DNA of 64,000 bases from Nitrospirota bacterium. GTDB lineage: Bacteria > Nitrospirota > Thermodesulfovibrionia > Thermodesulfovibrionales > JdFR-88. The stretch covers positions 1 to 64,000 of the forward strand of contig JAKAKS010000006.1 in assembly GCA_021813405.1 (NCBI GenBank), in the 5' to 3' direction. The position numbers and the translations under genes are program-made. The notes below the pieces were generated by a model. The model had not been told where the DNA came from. It saw only the letters and a program-made list of their open reading frames with translations, and did no database searches. Shown piece after piece: positions 17,850-25,480 of this stretch; the stretch's first letter is position 1; each line of letters opens with the position of its first letter.

Positions 17850-17921
17850 TTAATCAGCAATGGCGGGAAGTAGACCCGCAAGCCGTCCGGTGTTGCCGGA
17901 TTATTTTCAAGGAGGCATACC

Positions 17922-18176
17922 ATGCCAAAGACTTCCAAGCAGGCGGCGAAAACCCTAAACATCAACAGCGCAAGCCAAAGCGAGCTTGCAAGCCTCCAGA
18001 TGGTGGGGGCCACCAGGGCCAGGGACCTTGTCAGTTACAGGCAGAAGAACGGCCCCTTTGAAAACTGGAACAGCCTCAAGAAAGTGCCCGGCTTCTCAAA
18101 CCAGCTTATACAGGAGCTGAAAAGCAGTGGAGCAACACTTGGAGGCGAAGAGGAAGAGGGCGAAGAGGAATGGTGA
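17922..18176 (+). CDS. Small helix-hairpin-helix (ComEA-like) protein
   Basis: The 84-residue protein consists of a tandem HhH module (LNINSASQSELASLQMVG, then LVSYRQKNGPFENWNSLKKVPG) as in the C-terminal half of ComEA, followed by an acidic tail (GEEEEGEEEW). The N-terminus is basic (MPKTSKQAAKT) and there is no signal peptide or membrane anchor, so it is probably a cytoplasmic DNA-binding protein rather than a DNA-uptake receptor. AAGGAGG lies 7 nt before the ATG. Hairpins flank the gene on both sides, so it is likely monocistronic. Confidence 0.85.
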   Translation: MPKTSKQAAKTLNINSASQSELASLQMVGATRARDLVSYRQKNGPFENWNSLKKVPGFSNQLIQELKSSGATLGGEEEEGEEEW

Positions 18177-18214
18177 GGAAGCGGAACTAACCGGACCCAG
18201 CCTCCGCCCTTATG

Positions 18215-18243
18215 CGGCATAGGGGGACAATCCCCCTGTGCCG
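18215..18243 (+). terminator. Strong hairpin between HhH and BrkB genes
   Basis: CGGCA-T-AGGGGGA pairs with TCCCCCT-G-TGCCG around a short loop. The following sequence (TTCTAAA) is not a long T-run, so this may be a processing hairpin or a weak terminator. Confidence 0.45.
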
Positions 18244-18271
18244 TTCTAAAGACAGGCCCACTGACGGGTGA

Positions 18272-18277
18272 TAAACT
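18272..18277 (+). promoter_or_regulatory. Predicted -10 element of brkB-like gene
   Basis: TAAACT ends 6 nt before the ATG at 18284, and AAGACA lies 17 nt upstream as a partial -35. No Shine-Dalgarno sequence is present, again predicting a leaderless transcript. Confidence 0.4.
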
Positions 18278-18283
18278 ATACAC

Positions 18284-19636
18284 ATGCTCTCCACTTATGA
18301 AATTAAATCAAGGCTGCTCAAGAGACTCTGGGCAAGAGATTTGAATTCATATCGCTGGCCATTACGCTTTGCGGTGCTGTCGGCCAGGCTTTCGCACGTG
18401 GCGGTAAACGCTTACCAGGACAAGCAGTTGTCGAATACGGCAATGAGCCTTGTGTACACAACTTTTCTGAGCCTTGTGCCGTTTCTGGCGCTAAGCTTCT
18501 CGGTACTTACGGCCTTCGGCGTCCAGAACCAGATTGCCCCATATATCCTGACGCTTCTGGCCCCGTTTGGAGAGCAGGGCCGGATTATAACCGGCAGGCT
18601 GCTGGACTATATAAATCACTTAAAGATCGGCGTGCTGGGCACCGCAGGGCTTGTGGGTCTGCTGTACACGTCCGTGTCGCTTATTCAAAAGATCGAAAAC
18701 GCCCTCAATTACATATGGAAATCGAAGCAAACAAGAAGTCTGATCAGGAGGTTCACGGATTATCTAAGCGTAATCCTGATAGGCCCGGTGCTGGTGTTTA
18801 CCGCTTTCGCGATGACATCGGCCTTCATGAACAGCAAGATCGCATACAGGATTACTTCCATCGAAGCGATTGGCCCTGTCATCTATTTTTTAGGAAAGCT
18901 CACCCCGTATTTTCTGGTTTCGGCTGCATTTGCGTTCATGTACGCATTCCTGCCCACAACAAGAGTAAGCATAAAGGCCGCCTTCACGGGAGGTGTTGTG
19001 GGCGGCATCCTGTGGCAAAGCGCAAGCTGGCTATTTGCGGAATTCACCATTTCATCAACCAGCTATCCGGCCATCTACTCGGGTATCGCCATCCTTCTTC
19101 TGTTCGCAATCTGGACGGGGCTTAACTGGCAGATATTTCTTATAGGCGCGGCTGTATCTTTCCACATGCAATATCCCCAGTTCCCGTTTATTTCGCAGGA
19201 GCCTCTTGTGCTTAGCGCCAGGCTGCATGAAAAGCTCTCTCTTTTATGCGCCTACCTGATAGCCGACAGTTTCTATTTCAATAAAACGCCCTGGTCTACC
19301 GATTCTCTTGTCGTATATACCGGAGCGCCACTGGAAGCCGTGCAGCAGGTGCTTAACACTCTGGCTGCAAACGGGTTTATTACCAAATCCGCGTCGGGAG
19401 AAACCTTTGTGCCCGCCAGGCCCGTGAACAGGATAAAGATAGCCGAAGTGGCAGAAGCGGCACGAGCGGCCTGGGAAACCGAATACCCGGTAAACTTTAT
19501 CCGGGCATTGCCGCCCATTGTAGAAGAAGTGTCTGCCGGGATTTCAGAATCGATTTCTGCCTCCCTGAAAAACAAGACCGTGGAGGACCTTGTGACTGGC
19601 TCCATGGCAACGGAGCGCAGTTATTCCATTTATTGA
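18284..19636 (+). CDS. YihY/BrkB family inner-membrane protein
   Basis: The 450-residue protein has about six hydrophobic segments in the first 300 residues, with the family pattern SNTAMSLVYTTFLSLVPFLALSF at the start and YSGIAILLLFAIWTGLNWQIFLIGAAVSF near the end of the membrane domain. The remaining about 150 residues are cytoplasmic and contain a winged-helix-like segment (APLEAVQQVLNTLAANGFI). The family is widespread and its function is unsettled, with roles proposed in transport and envelope lipid movement. It converges on the asmA-like gene with a 7-bp overlap. Confidence 0.9.
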   Translation: MLSTYEIKSRLLKRLWARDLNSYRWPLRFAVLSARLSHVAVNAYQDKQLSNTAMSLVYTTFLSLVPFLALSFSVLTAFGVQNQIAPYILTLLAPFGEQGRIITGRLLDYINHLKIGVLGTAGLVGLLYTSVSLIQKIENALNYIWKSKQTRSLIRRFTDYLSVILIGPVLVFTAFAMTSAFMNSKIAYRITSIEAIGPVIYFLGKLTPYFLVSAAFAFMYAFLPTTRVSIKAAFTGGVVGGILWQSASWLFAEFTISSTSYPAIYSGIAILLLFAIWTGLNWQIFLIGAAVSFHMQYPQFPFISQEPLVLSARLHEKLSLLCAYLIADSFYFNKTPWSTDSLVVYTGAPLEAVQQVLNTLAANGFITKSASGETFVPARPVNRIKIAEVAEAARAAWETEYPVNFIRALPPIVEEVSAGISESISASLKNKTVEDLVTGSMATERSYSIY

Positions 19637-21237
19637 AACAGCCTTTTCAGCGCGCCGGGCAGCGGAGTATTCTGATTGGCCCCTCCCGGTAAAAATCTTT
19701 TCTTTAACTCCTGCTCTATCTTTTTCCCGGCCTGCTTGCCAAGAGCGGCCTGGTTTAAGGAAACGGCTGGTTTGCTGGCTGTGCCTTTCACCACAAAAGG
19801 CAAAACAGTCCAGCCGCTCTGGTTTTGCAAATACGCCTTGTATCTTCCGCCTGGCAGCTTTGCCGAAACGCCCGGCGGAAGTTTCAGATCGAAAGCGGCG
19901 CCAAGCGCTTCATTATACAAAGTCAATTTACCGGCTATGGGGTTTATCTCCATGTTTTGCGACAGCATCAATCCGTTAAATGTGATAACCCCGTCCGCGG
20001 CGCTGAAATTCAGCCTTGATGTGCCAAATGACGGGGCCGCCAGTTCCGGCGCCTGGAGAATCGAGGCAATCTGGCTTGTAATGGCGGATTTTTTTATCCT
20101 GAGCTTGCTCAGATTGGCCTGGCCGTTCCCGTTGAGTGTCCGCTTTGGGTCCGCCATGCTCACCGACATTACAGCCTTGAAGGAACCGGCTATGTCCGCC
20201 CTGGCCCCCTGCTGAAAACCCGAAGATATGGGGTTTAATGAAAAATTCCCTCCGGCCATCCGGTAGACTGCAAGGAAATCCTTGAACGTGATGCCTTTAT
20301 ATGTGGCCACTCCCACGGTTATCCTGCCATCGGCCGTAAATTTTGAAGTTGCGGCAGAGGGCGGCGCGGCCTTGCCTATTTTAGCGGGGGCCGGCTTGCC
20401 GGAAGGCGGCGCTTTTTTCATCTTTCCAAGCGCAGCCATAATCCTGTCCAGATTCAGGGTGGCCGCCTGCGCATTCACAGTGGCCACGGGGGCCTTCATG
20501 AAATTTTTAACGGCCCCGGTAACGTCTATTTTGTCGTTGCCGATAACCGCATTCAGGGCCAGCGTCATATCGTTGTTGAAATCTATCTTCCCCGATGTAT
20601 CAGCTTCCAGCCCGCCTATTACGGTTTTCATCGATTTGATATTCAGTGTCCCTGATACGGCGTATCCCGTCCCGGCCTGCTGAAGCCCGAACCTGGCATC
20701 TGCGGCCACCCCAATATTTGGAAGGGCCCCAAGCCTGTCTATGAACTGGGCCTGCGCGTTTTTTATAACTATGCTGTTTGCTTCGATTGTAAGCGGAAAG
20801 GCCTTCTTTTGCGCGGGGGCCTGCGCTGCCGGCTTCTGCGCTTCCATCCGTGCAACTATATCGCTGAAGTTATATTTGCCGTTTTTCCCCCTGATCACAA
20901 TAACATAAGGGGAGACCAGTTCTAATTTTGAGATGACAAGCTGCTTATGAAGAAGAGGCCAGAATTCATAGCTGAGCAGGAACTCCCCGGCCTTAAGGAA
21001 ATCGGTTTTGCCGCCGCTCTCTTTCAACGAAATGTTTTTTACGATAATCCCCTTGAAGATTGAAATGTTTATCTGTGATATGCTGGCCTCCCTCCCGGTT
21101 GCGGCCTCAATCTTTGGCAGCACGATAGTTTTAAGACGGTCCGAGGTGAAATAGCTTTTAACAAATATGGACGCGGCGGCCACAAGCACAATCAAAACCA
21201 CGATCACGGCCGCAATCACATAAAGCAGCTTTTTCAT
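19630..21237 (-). CDS. AsmA-family envelope protein
   Basis: The 535-residue protein starts with one membrane segment (LLYVIAAVIVVLIVLVAAAS) followed by a periplasmic AsmA domain (TGREASISQINISIFKGIIVKNI, LLHKQLVISKLELVSPYV) and beta-strand repeats. A low-complexity Ala/Pro/Lys linker lies near residues 280-300. AsmA-like proteins are thought to move phospholipids between inner and outer membranes, so this supports a diderm cell. AAGGAGCG precedes the ATG. It is convergent with the BrkB gene. Confidence 0.88.
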   Translation of the reverse strand: MKKLLYVIAAVIVVLIVLVAAASIFVKSYFTSDRLKTIVLPKIEAATGREASISQINISIFKGIIVKNISLKESGGKTDFLKAGEFLLSYEFWPLLHKQLVISKLELVSPYVIVIRGKNGKYNFSDIVARMEAQKPAAQAPAQKKAFPLTIEANSIVIKNAQAQFIDRLGALPNIGVAADARFGLQQAGTGYAVSGTLNIKSMKTVIGGLEADTSGKIDFNNDMTLALNAVIGNDKIDVTGAVKNFMKAPVATVNAQAATLNLDRIMAALGKMKKAPPSGKPAPAKIGKAAPPSAATSKFTADGRITVGVATYKGITFKDFLAVYRMAGGNFSLNPISSGFQQGARADIAGSFKAVMSVSMADPKRTLNGNGQANLSKLRIKKSAITSQIASILQAPELAAPSFGTSRLNFSAADGVITFNGLMLSQNMEINPIAGKLTLYNEALGAAFDLKLPPGVSAKLPGGRYKAYLQNQSGWTVLPFVVKGTASKPAVSLNQAALGKQAGKKIEQELKKRFLPGGANQNTPLPGALKRLFQ

Positions 21238-21341
21238 TTGAACGCTCCTTGCCCGGGGATTGGGGTAAACCCTGCTTAAATGCTAGAAAAGCGGGCCTGA
21301 GGTGTCAAGGAATATAGTTGCTTAAAAACTTGGCCCAGGTC

Positions 21342-21704
21342 CTATTCCTGGAATTCCGTTCTCACCAGGGCAAGTATGGAGGAGTATGGGACAATAACGT
21401 ATTTCTTGTTTTCGAATTCTATGTCCACAGCCTCGCTCTTCAGATATATGGCGTAATCGCCCTCGGCCGCCTCGATGGGGAAGTACCTTGGGGGCCGTCT
21501 TTTCTGTGTCCAGGGCTCGTCAAAGGCGCCGGACTCCGGCATGGGATACCCCGGCCCTGTTTTAATAACCTTGCCTCCACGCGCCCTCTCCTTCTCCTTT
21601 ACGTTCGGGGGCAGGTAAAGCCCGGCCGCGCTCTTTTCAGAGTCCTCATCGGGCTCTATAAGCACACGGTCCCCAGTCATTATCAGGTTCTTTATCGCTT
21701 TCAT
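21342..21704 (-). CDS. GroES-like co-chaperonin (Cpn10 family)
   Basis: The 120-residue protein has the Cpn10 pattern: GDRVLIEPDEDSEKSAAGLYLP at the N-terminus, GGKVIKTGPG, and VPYSSILALVR at the end. It is longer than typical GroES (about 95 residues) owing to an insert (EPWTQKRRPPRYFPIEA). No groEL is present in the window. It is the last gene of the oxidative-stress operon after rubrerythrin, so it may be a diverged paralogue with a specialised client; that is inference. Confidence 0.82.
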   Translation of the reverse strand: MKAIKNLIMTGDRVLIEPDEDSEKSAAGLYLPPNVKEKERARGGKVIKTGPGYPMPESGAFDEPWTQKRRPPRYFPIEAAEGDYAIYLKSEAVDIEFENKKYVIVPYSSILALVRTEFQE

Positions 21705-21772
21705 CAGGTTATTCTAACATGGCAGGAGGGCAAGGCCCGCACACATACGGGCCTTGCCCGGGGGGGGCTTGC

Positions 21773-22288
21773 TTAATCTATCTTTTTAAACGCCTTCTTC
21801 TTCGCCTTGCAAAGCGGGCATTCATCCAGGGCCTCTCCCTCAACGGTATAACCGCACACCTCGCATACGTAATACTGCTTTTCGGCCTTGTCTTCCATTG
21901 CGGCAAGCGCTTGTTTGAAAAGCTCCGCGTGCCCCCTTTCGGAATCTATCGCGTACTGAAAACTCCTCAGCGCCTGGCTGTTGCCCTCGGCCTTGGCGTC
22001 CTCTATCATGCGCGGGTACATTGTTTCAAACTCGAAGGTCTCGCCGTTGATGGCTTCGCCAAGGTTTTCTTTTGTGCTCTTTACCGCCCCCAGCGCCTTG
22101 AGATGGTTGTGCGAATGGATGGCCTCGGCCTCGGCAGCGGCCCTGAAAAGCCTTGCCGCGTTTTTAAAGCCCTCGGCATCCGCCTTTATCGCAAACAGCA
22201 GATATTTCCTGAACGCCTGTGATTCCCCGGCAAACGCCCCCCTCAAGTCCTGCACAGCCTTTGATTCAGTTGCAGCGGTTCCAGCCAT
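21773..22288 (-). CDS. Rubrerythrin
   Basis: Rubrerythrin reduces hydrogen peroxide in anaerobes. The 171-residue protein has an N-terminal ferritin-like di-iron four-helix domain (LRGAFAGESQAFRKYLLFA, RAAAEAEAIHSHNHL, SERGHAELFKQAL) and a C-terminal rubredoxin domain with two Cys pairs (YVCEVCGYTVEG and CPLC). All expected iron ligands appear to be present. It follows SOD by about 16 bp in the Fur/PerR operon, so superoxide is converted to peroxide and then to water. Confidence 0.96.
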   Translation of the reverse strand: MAGTAATESKAVQDLRGAFAGESQAFRKYLLFAIKADAEGFKNAARLFRAAAEAEAIHSHNHLKALGAVKSTKENLGEAINGETFEFETMYPRMIEDAKAEGNSQALRSFQYAIDSERGHAELFKQALAAMEDKAEKQYYVCEVCGYTVEGEALDECPLCKAKKKAFKKID

Positions 22289-22304
22289 TATTATTTTCTC
22301 CTCT

Positions 22305-22874
22305 TTATATTCTGGAATTTACAGTGCCCCAGTTGATGTTTTTGAAAAAAGCCTCTATATAATCTGCCCTTTTGAGTCCGTAATCGGTAAGATACGCGTG
22401 TTCGAAAACGTCCATGATAAGCACCGGTGTACAGCCCGCCGGATGGGAAACGTCGTGCTCGTTAATCCAGAAATTTATAAGCTTGCCGGAGCGCGGGTCC
22501 TTGTAAAGCGCCACCCATCCGATGCCGCGCATCATGCCTGCCGCCTTGAATTCCTTTTTCCAATTGTCAAAGCTGCCAAAGCTTGCCTCTATCTCTTTCA
22601 CTATCTTCCCGTCAGGCGCGCCGGAACCGCCCAAATTCTCGAAATAAAGCTCGTGCAGCCTCATGCCGTTGAATTCCCACCCAAGCCTTCTTTTCATCTC
22701 GGAAAATTCCGGCGTGGGGGCGCCGTCGCCCGGCCCGGCCGCAAGTTTTTCCAGAAGCTTGTTTGTATTGGCAACATACCCCTGGTAAAGCGTAAAATGA
22801 TTTTTAAGGATTGCCTCGCCAAACCCCTCCATCTTACCTACCAAGGCAGAATAGTCCCTGGCCTCATAACCCAT
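22305..22874 (-). CDS. sodB: Fe/Mn superoxide dismutase
   Basis: The enzyme converts superoxide to peroxide and oxygen. The 189-residue protein has metal ligands in KNHFTLYQGYV, LHELYFENLGG and LIMDVFEHAYLTDYG. I chose the ATG at 22874, which is preceded by AGGAGGA, over the ORF-track start 27 nt upstream. The C-terminus is slightly divergent from classical SodB, so metal preference is uncertain. It is cytoplasmic, without a signal peptide, and lies between the Cys4 miniprotein and rubrerythrin genes. Confidence 0.93.
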   Translation of the reverse strand: MGYEARDYSALVGKMEGFGEAILKNHFTLYQGYVANTNKLLEKLAAGPGDGAPTPEFSEMKRRLGWEFNGMRLHELYFENLGGSGAPDGKIVKEIEASFGSFDNWKKEFKAAGMMRGIGWVALYKDPRSGKLINFWINEHDVSHPAGCTPVLIMDVFEHAYLTDYGLKRADYIEAFFKNINWGTVNSRI

Positions 22875-22917
22875 CGATTCTCCTCCTTTAGCTCCCCGCA
22901 AAATCAGCGCGGGTTTT

Positions 22918-23058
22918 TCAGTGCAGCGTCAGTTCTTTTTTAAAAACCTTGAAGCCGCAAACCTCGCATACCGCTTCTTTTATCGCCCAGATGTCCACAT
23001 CGCTGCCGCATACCGGGCATGTAACGAAGATAAACTCAGCAAACGTGCTTTCCCTCAT
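22918..23058 (-). CDS. 46-residue Cys4 (zinc-ribbon or rubredoxin-like) miniprotein
   Basis: This gene is too short for the ORF track. ATG at 23058, preceded by GGAGGAAAGCAA, opens a 46-codon frame reading MRESTFAEFIFVTCPVCGSD, then a second Cys pair CEVCGFKVF, and ends TGA at 22918. The C-x2-C-x15-C-x2-C spacing matches a single metal site, either structural zinc or a rubredoxin-type Fe(Cys)4 like the short-spaced site of rubrerythrin. It overlaps the upstream 149-codon gene by 23 bp, so translation is probably coupled. Its position between a Fur/PerR regulator and SOD suggests a role in peroxide or metal homeostasis. Confidence 0.75.
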   Translation of the reverse strand: MRESTFAEFIFVTCPVCGSDVDIWAIKEAVCEVCGFKVFKKELTLH

Positions 23059-23485
23059 TTGCTTTCCTCCATCCGCTTTTTGAGAGGCGTTCCATACGGT
23101 CCATTGTCCATCTTCTGAACTCCCGCACGTACCTCAGCTTGTCCTGCCCGCACATCTCCAGCAGTTGCTTCTTTTCCTTCGCGGATTCTTCCACGTCGCC
23201 CGGATAAACACCCTTCCATGTGCACCACCCCCCGTCAAATATATATTCCGGCGTCAGCCTCACGTTTCTTGGCAGCTTGGCGGCGGCGAACGCGGCTATC
23301 TCCATGTCATAATCTATTACCCATCCGTTGTCCGTCACCATGGTGCCGGAATCAAGCGCCACGCTTCCGGAGCAAACAGGGCAGTACAGGGCTTTTACGA
23401 CCTCCGGGGGCATCATCTCGTCCTTCAGGTTTATGCTTGCCGCAGCGCGCCCGCATTCGCATATGATCTTATGGTCTACGCACAT
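23036..23485 (-). CDS. Conserved-looking Cys-containing protein of unknown function
   Basis: I do not recognise the family. The 149-residue protein has an N-terminal CECGRAAASINL segment and YCPVCSG, together a possible Cys4 metal site, then VTDNGWVIDYDMEIAAFAAAK and a basic C-terminal helix (YVREFRRWTMDRMERLSKSGW). No signal peptide or membrane segment is present. It begins just after the Fur-family gene and overlaps the Cys4 miniprotein gene, so it is part of the oxidative-stress operon. Confidence 0.75.
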   Translation of the reverse strand: MCVDHKIICECGRAAASINLKDEMMPPEVVKALYCPVCSGSVALDSGTMVTDNGWVIDYDMEIAAFAAAKLPRNVRLTPEYIFDGGWCTWKGVYPGDVEESAKEKKQLLEMCGQDKLRYVREFRRWTMDRMERLSKSGWRKANEGKHVC

Positions 23486-23490
23486 TTCAG

Positions 23491-23919
23491 TTAGCCCTCC
23501 TGGCCTGTTTTTTTCTGGTCTTTATTTTGTCCGCAAGCGGGACAGATACCGTAAAACTCCACATGATTGCCCGTGATCTGGTAACCGCCTGCCACCTGGC
23601 CGGGCAGATCAAGGACAAAATCATAAACGATATCTGACACCCGCTTGCACCCAAGGCAGATTAAATGATGATGGGGCCTGGTGTCCGGATCGTACCGTTT
23701 CTTGGCCGGGTCGATCGTAAGTTCCAGCAGGCTTCCCTTATCTTTCAGGGCCGCAAGCGTGTTATATACCGTGGCCACCGAAATTGAAGGGAACCTCTTG
23801 GCAACGGCCTCGTAAATCTCCTCCGCGGAAGGATGCGATGTGTTGCCCTTCAAAAAGTCCAGTATCGCCATCCTCTGCGGCGTTGCCTTCAGCCCTATGT
23901 CTTTAAGCGCTTTGTTCAT
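23491..23919 (-). CDS. Fur family regulator, PerR-like
   Basis: The 142-residue protein has a winged-helix DNA-binding domain (LKATPQRMAILDFLKGNTSH, ISVATVYNTLAALKDKG) and a C-terminal metal-binding dimerisation domain with HHHLICLGC and CPACG, the two Cys pairs of the structural zinc site. Members respond to iron (Fur), peroxide (PerR) or zinc (Zur). The adjacent SOD and rubrerythrin genes favour a PerR-like role. A near-perfect palindrome (23928-23943) lies 9 bp before the ATG and could be its autoregulatory site. Confidence 0.93.
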   Translation of the reverse strand: MNKALKDIGLKATPQRMAILDFLKGNTSHPSAEEIYEAVAKRFPSISVATVYNTLAALKDKGSLLELTIDPAKKRYDPDTRPHHHLICLGCKRVSDIVYDFVLDLPGQVAGGYQITGNHVEFYGICPACGQNKDQKKTGQEG

Positions 23920-23927
23920 TTGTCATT

Positions 23928-23943
23928 ATTCTAAATTAAGAAT
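23928..23943. promoter_or_regulatory. Candidate Fur/PerR box
   Basis: ATTCTAAATTAAGAAT is a 16-bp palindrome with one mismatched pair, AT-rich like known Per and Fur boxes. It lies immediately upstream of the Fur-family gene, so the regulator probably controls the whole SOD/rubrerythrin operon. Confidence 0.55.
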
Positions 23944-24197
23944 TATTCTTTGTCAAGATAAATTTTTAATAAAAATCATTTTTAGCCACAACTAAACTTT
24001 AGCCCGGTTTGTTCCCGGAAAACATGATCAAAGTCATAATTGCGCCCCATCCCGGCCCCTTTTTTTTATATGTTCCAGCCGTAATACGGATGTGCCTGAT
24101 TTAAAATGGATTTTTCGTAATTTTTCTGTTCCTTACGTTCAATCTGTTCCCGGCATGTTTTTGAAGCCCCCCTCCGCGTCTTGTATACCATAAGGCA

Positions 24198-24242
24198 CCA
24201 TGACATAGTCCATATGACATGCGTCAGGAAGTCCACGTCATG
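24198..24242 (-). repeat. 45-bp dispersed repeat, copy 2
   Basis: This matches 227-271 on the opposite strand at 39 of 45 positions and encodes the related peptide HDVDFLTHVIWTMSW in the corresponding frame. Both copies are in gene-poor DNA. The mirrored CCATGAC and GTCATGG ends can pair. Confidence 0.6.
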
Positions 24243-24345
24243 GGGGATTCCCTGACCACGTCTTCCTACCATGTAAACTCACGGGAGAGGGTGATGCGGG
24301 AACTCCCCCGAATTTAATTTTTAAGCCTTTGACGCACCTGGGACA

Positions 24346-24495
24346 GCGGGGCGGTTAGTGAGCGAAGTGGCCGGGCGAGCCGTATCGGACCTTTGGCGAA
24401 GCGGCGCCGTTTGCCGTATTCATGTGAGCAGCGGGACACAGACCTTCAATTTACCAAAGCGAGACGAGGGTTAACGGAGACAAACACCGCCCCGC
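24346..24495. other. 150-nt block closed by a 10-bp inverted repeat
   Basis: GCGGGGCGGT (24346-24355) and ACCGCCCCGC (24486-24495) are perfect inverted repeats. Inside are further complementary pairs: GGCGAA/TTTGCC (24395-24400 and 24410-24415) and CTTT/AAAG (24391-24394 and 24456-24459). It may be a structured RNA or the remnant of a small element with terminal inverted repeats. No adjacent terminator or promoter is clear. Confidence 0.35.
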
Positions 24496-24586
24496 GAGAA
24501 AAGGAAAAAACTCAAATGAGAGATTCCGGCATATCGGCGAATGCCGCCAAAAATCAAAATTTATTTCCGATTAAGTGAAACAGGTT

Positions 24587-25480
24587 CTAATACACCATCC
24601 TTAATTTTTCCTTGGCAATCTCAACAGTAAGCGGCCCCTTGCCTATGTAATCCCCGTCCGCCTGCACGTGGGGCGTTCCGCTTATCTGTATGCTGGAGCA
24701 ACTTGTATACAGTACGCCTTTCATCGTTGTATGCGCACCGGCAAGAAAGCCCAGCGCGAACCTGAGAATATCCAGCTTTCCAAATCCACGCACGGCCACG
24801 GCGTACAGATACGGGGTCGAAATGTCCGCGTCCGGCGCGGCTTTCATATAGCCGCCGTACCGCGCGCCCTTGCACACGATAACACTGGAGGCCGCTATCT
24901 GCCGCCCGCCGTCTATTTTTAAAGACAGGCGCTCCGGCTTCCAGCCGCCAAGGAGTTTCAGGCCGCCCATTATATATCCAGTTTTTCCGGGGGAGCCTTT
25001 GGCCGCCGTTGCTACCCTGTAAACGGCCTCGCCGTCGAAGCCCACGCCAGCCATCAGCAGGAACTTCCTTTCCAGCCCGTTTTCAAACCCCAGATGCCCC
25101 AGATATACCGGCCTGGCCCCGCCTTTTTTCATCCGGCCGGCTATCAGCCTTGCCGCGCCTTCCACATTGCCGGGTATGTGAAGCTCCTTGGCAAGCACGT
25201 TGGTTGTGCCGGTTGGGATTATGCCCATGGCCGCCCCGGAACCTGCAAGCCCGTTTGCCACCTCATTGAAAGTGCCGTCGCCTCCGGCGGCAACTACAAT
25301 ATCCATACCCTCCTGCGCCGCCTTTTTTGCCAGCTCGATGCCATGGCCTTTATGGGCGGTCTGAAGAGGCTGTGTTTTTATCCCGGCCTCTTCCAGAAGC
25401 CGGACGGCAAGGGCAACTTTTTTCTGCGAGCCCCTTAGCGATGCCGGGTTCCAGATGATGCAGGCGTTCATAAAGGGCAT
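24587..25480 (-). CDS. Diacylglycerol/lipid kinase family protein (YegS-like)
   Basis: The 297-residue protein has the DAGK catalytic domain with the nucleotide-binding GGDGTFNEVANGL motif (about residues 65-77), followed by GIIPTGTTNVLAKEL and a C-terminal beta-rich domain. Members phosphorylate diacylglycerol, sphingoid bases or related lipids at the membrane; the substrate here is unknown. It overlaps the end of bioW by 13 bp, so it is in the same transcription unit, although a link to biotin synthesis is not obvious. Confidence 0.9.
   Translation of the reverse strand: MPFMNACIIWNPASLRGSQKKVALAVRLLEEAGIKTQPLQTAHKGHGIELAKKAAQEGMDIVVAAGGDGTFNEVANGLAGSGAAMGIIPTGTTNVLAKELHIPGNVEGAARLIAGRMKKGGARPVYLGHLGFENGLERKFLLMAGVGFDGEAVYRVATAAKGSPGKTGYIMGGLKLLGGWKPERLSLKIDGGRQIAASSVIVCKGARYGGYMKAAPDADISTPYLYAVAVRGFGKLDILRFALGFLAGAHTTMKGVLYTSCSSIQISGTPHVQADGDYIGKGPLTVEIAKEKLRMVY

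Larger units (their letters stand above)
23944..24586. other. Gene-poor segment between fur-like and lipid kinase genes
   Basis: The only minus-strand ORF here (24066-24272, 68 aa) has no recognisable domain. The segment holds the second copy of the 45-bp repeat (24198-24242) and a 150-nt block closed by perfect 10-bp inverted repeats (24346-24495). No tRNA, tmRNA, SRP or RNase P signature is visible. Confidence 0.5.

Noticed and set aside
24346-24495. tmRNA, RNase P or SRP RNA
   Set aside because: None of the conserved cores of these RNAs is visible; only generic pairing potential is seen.
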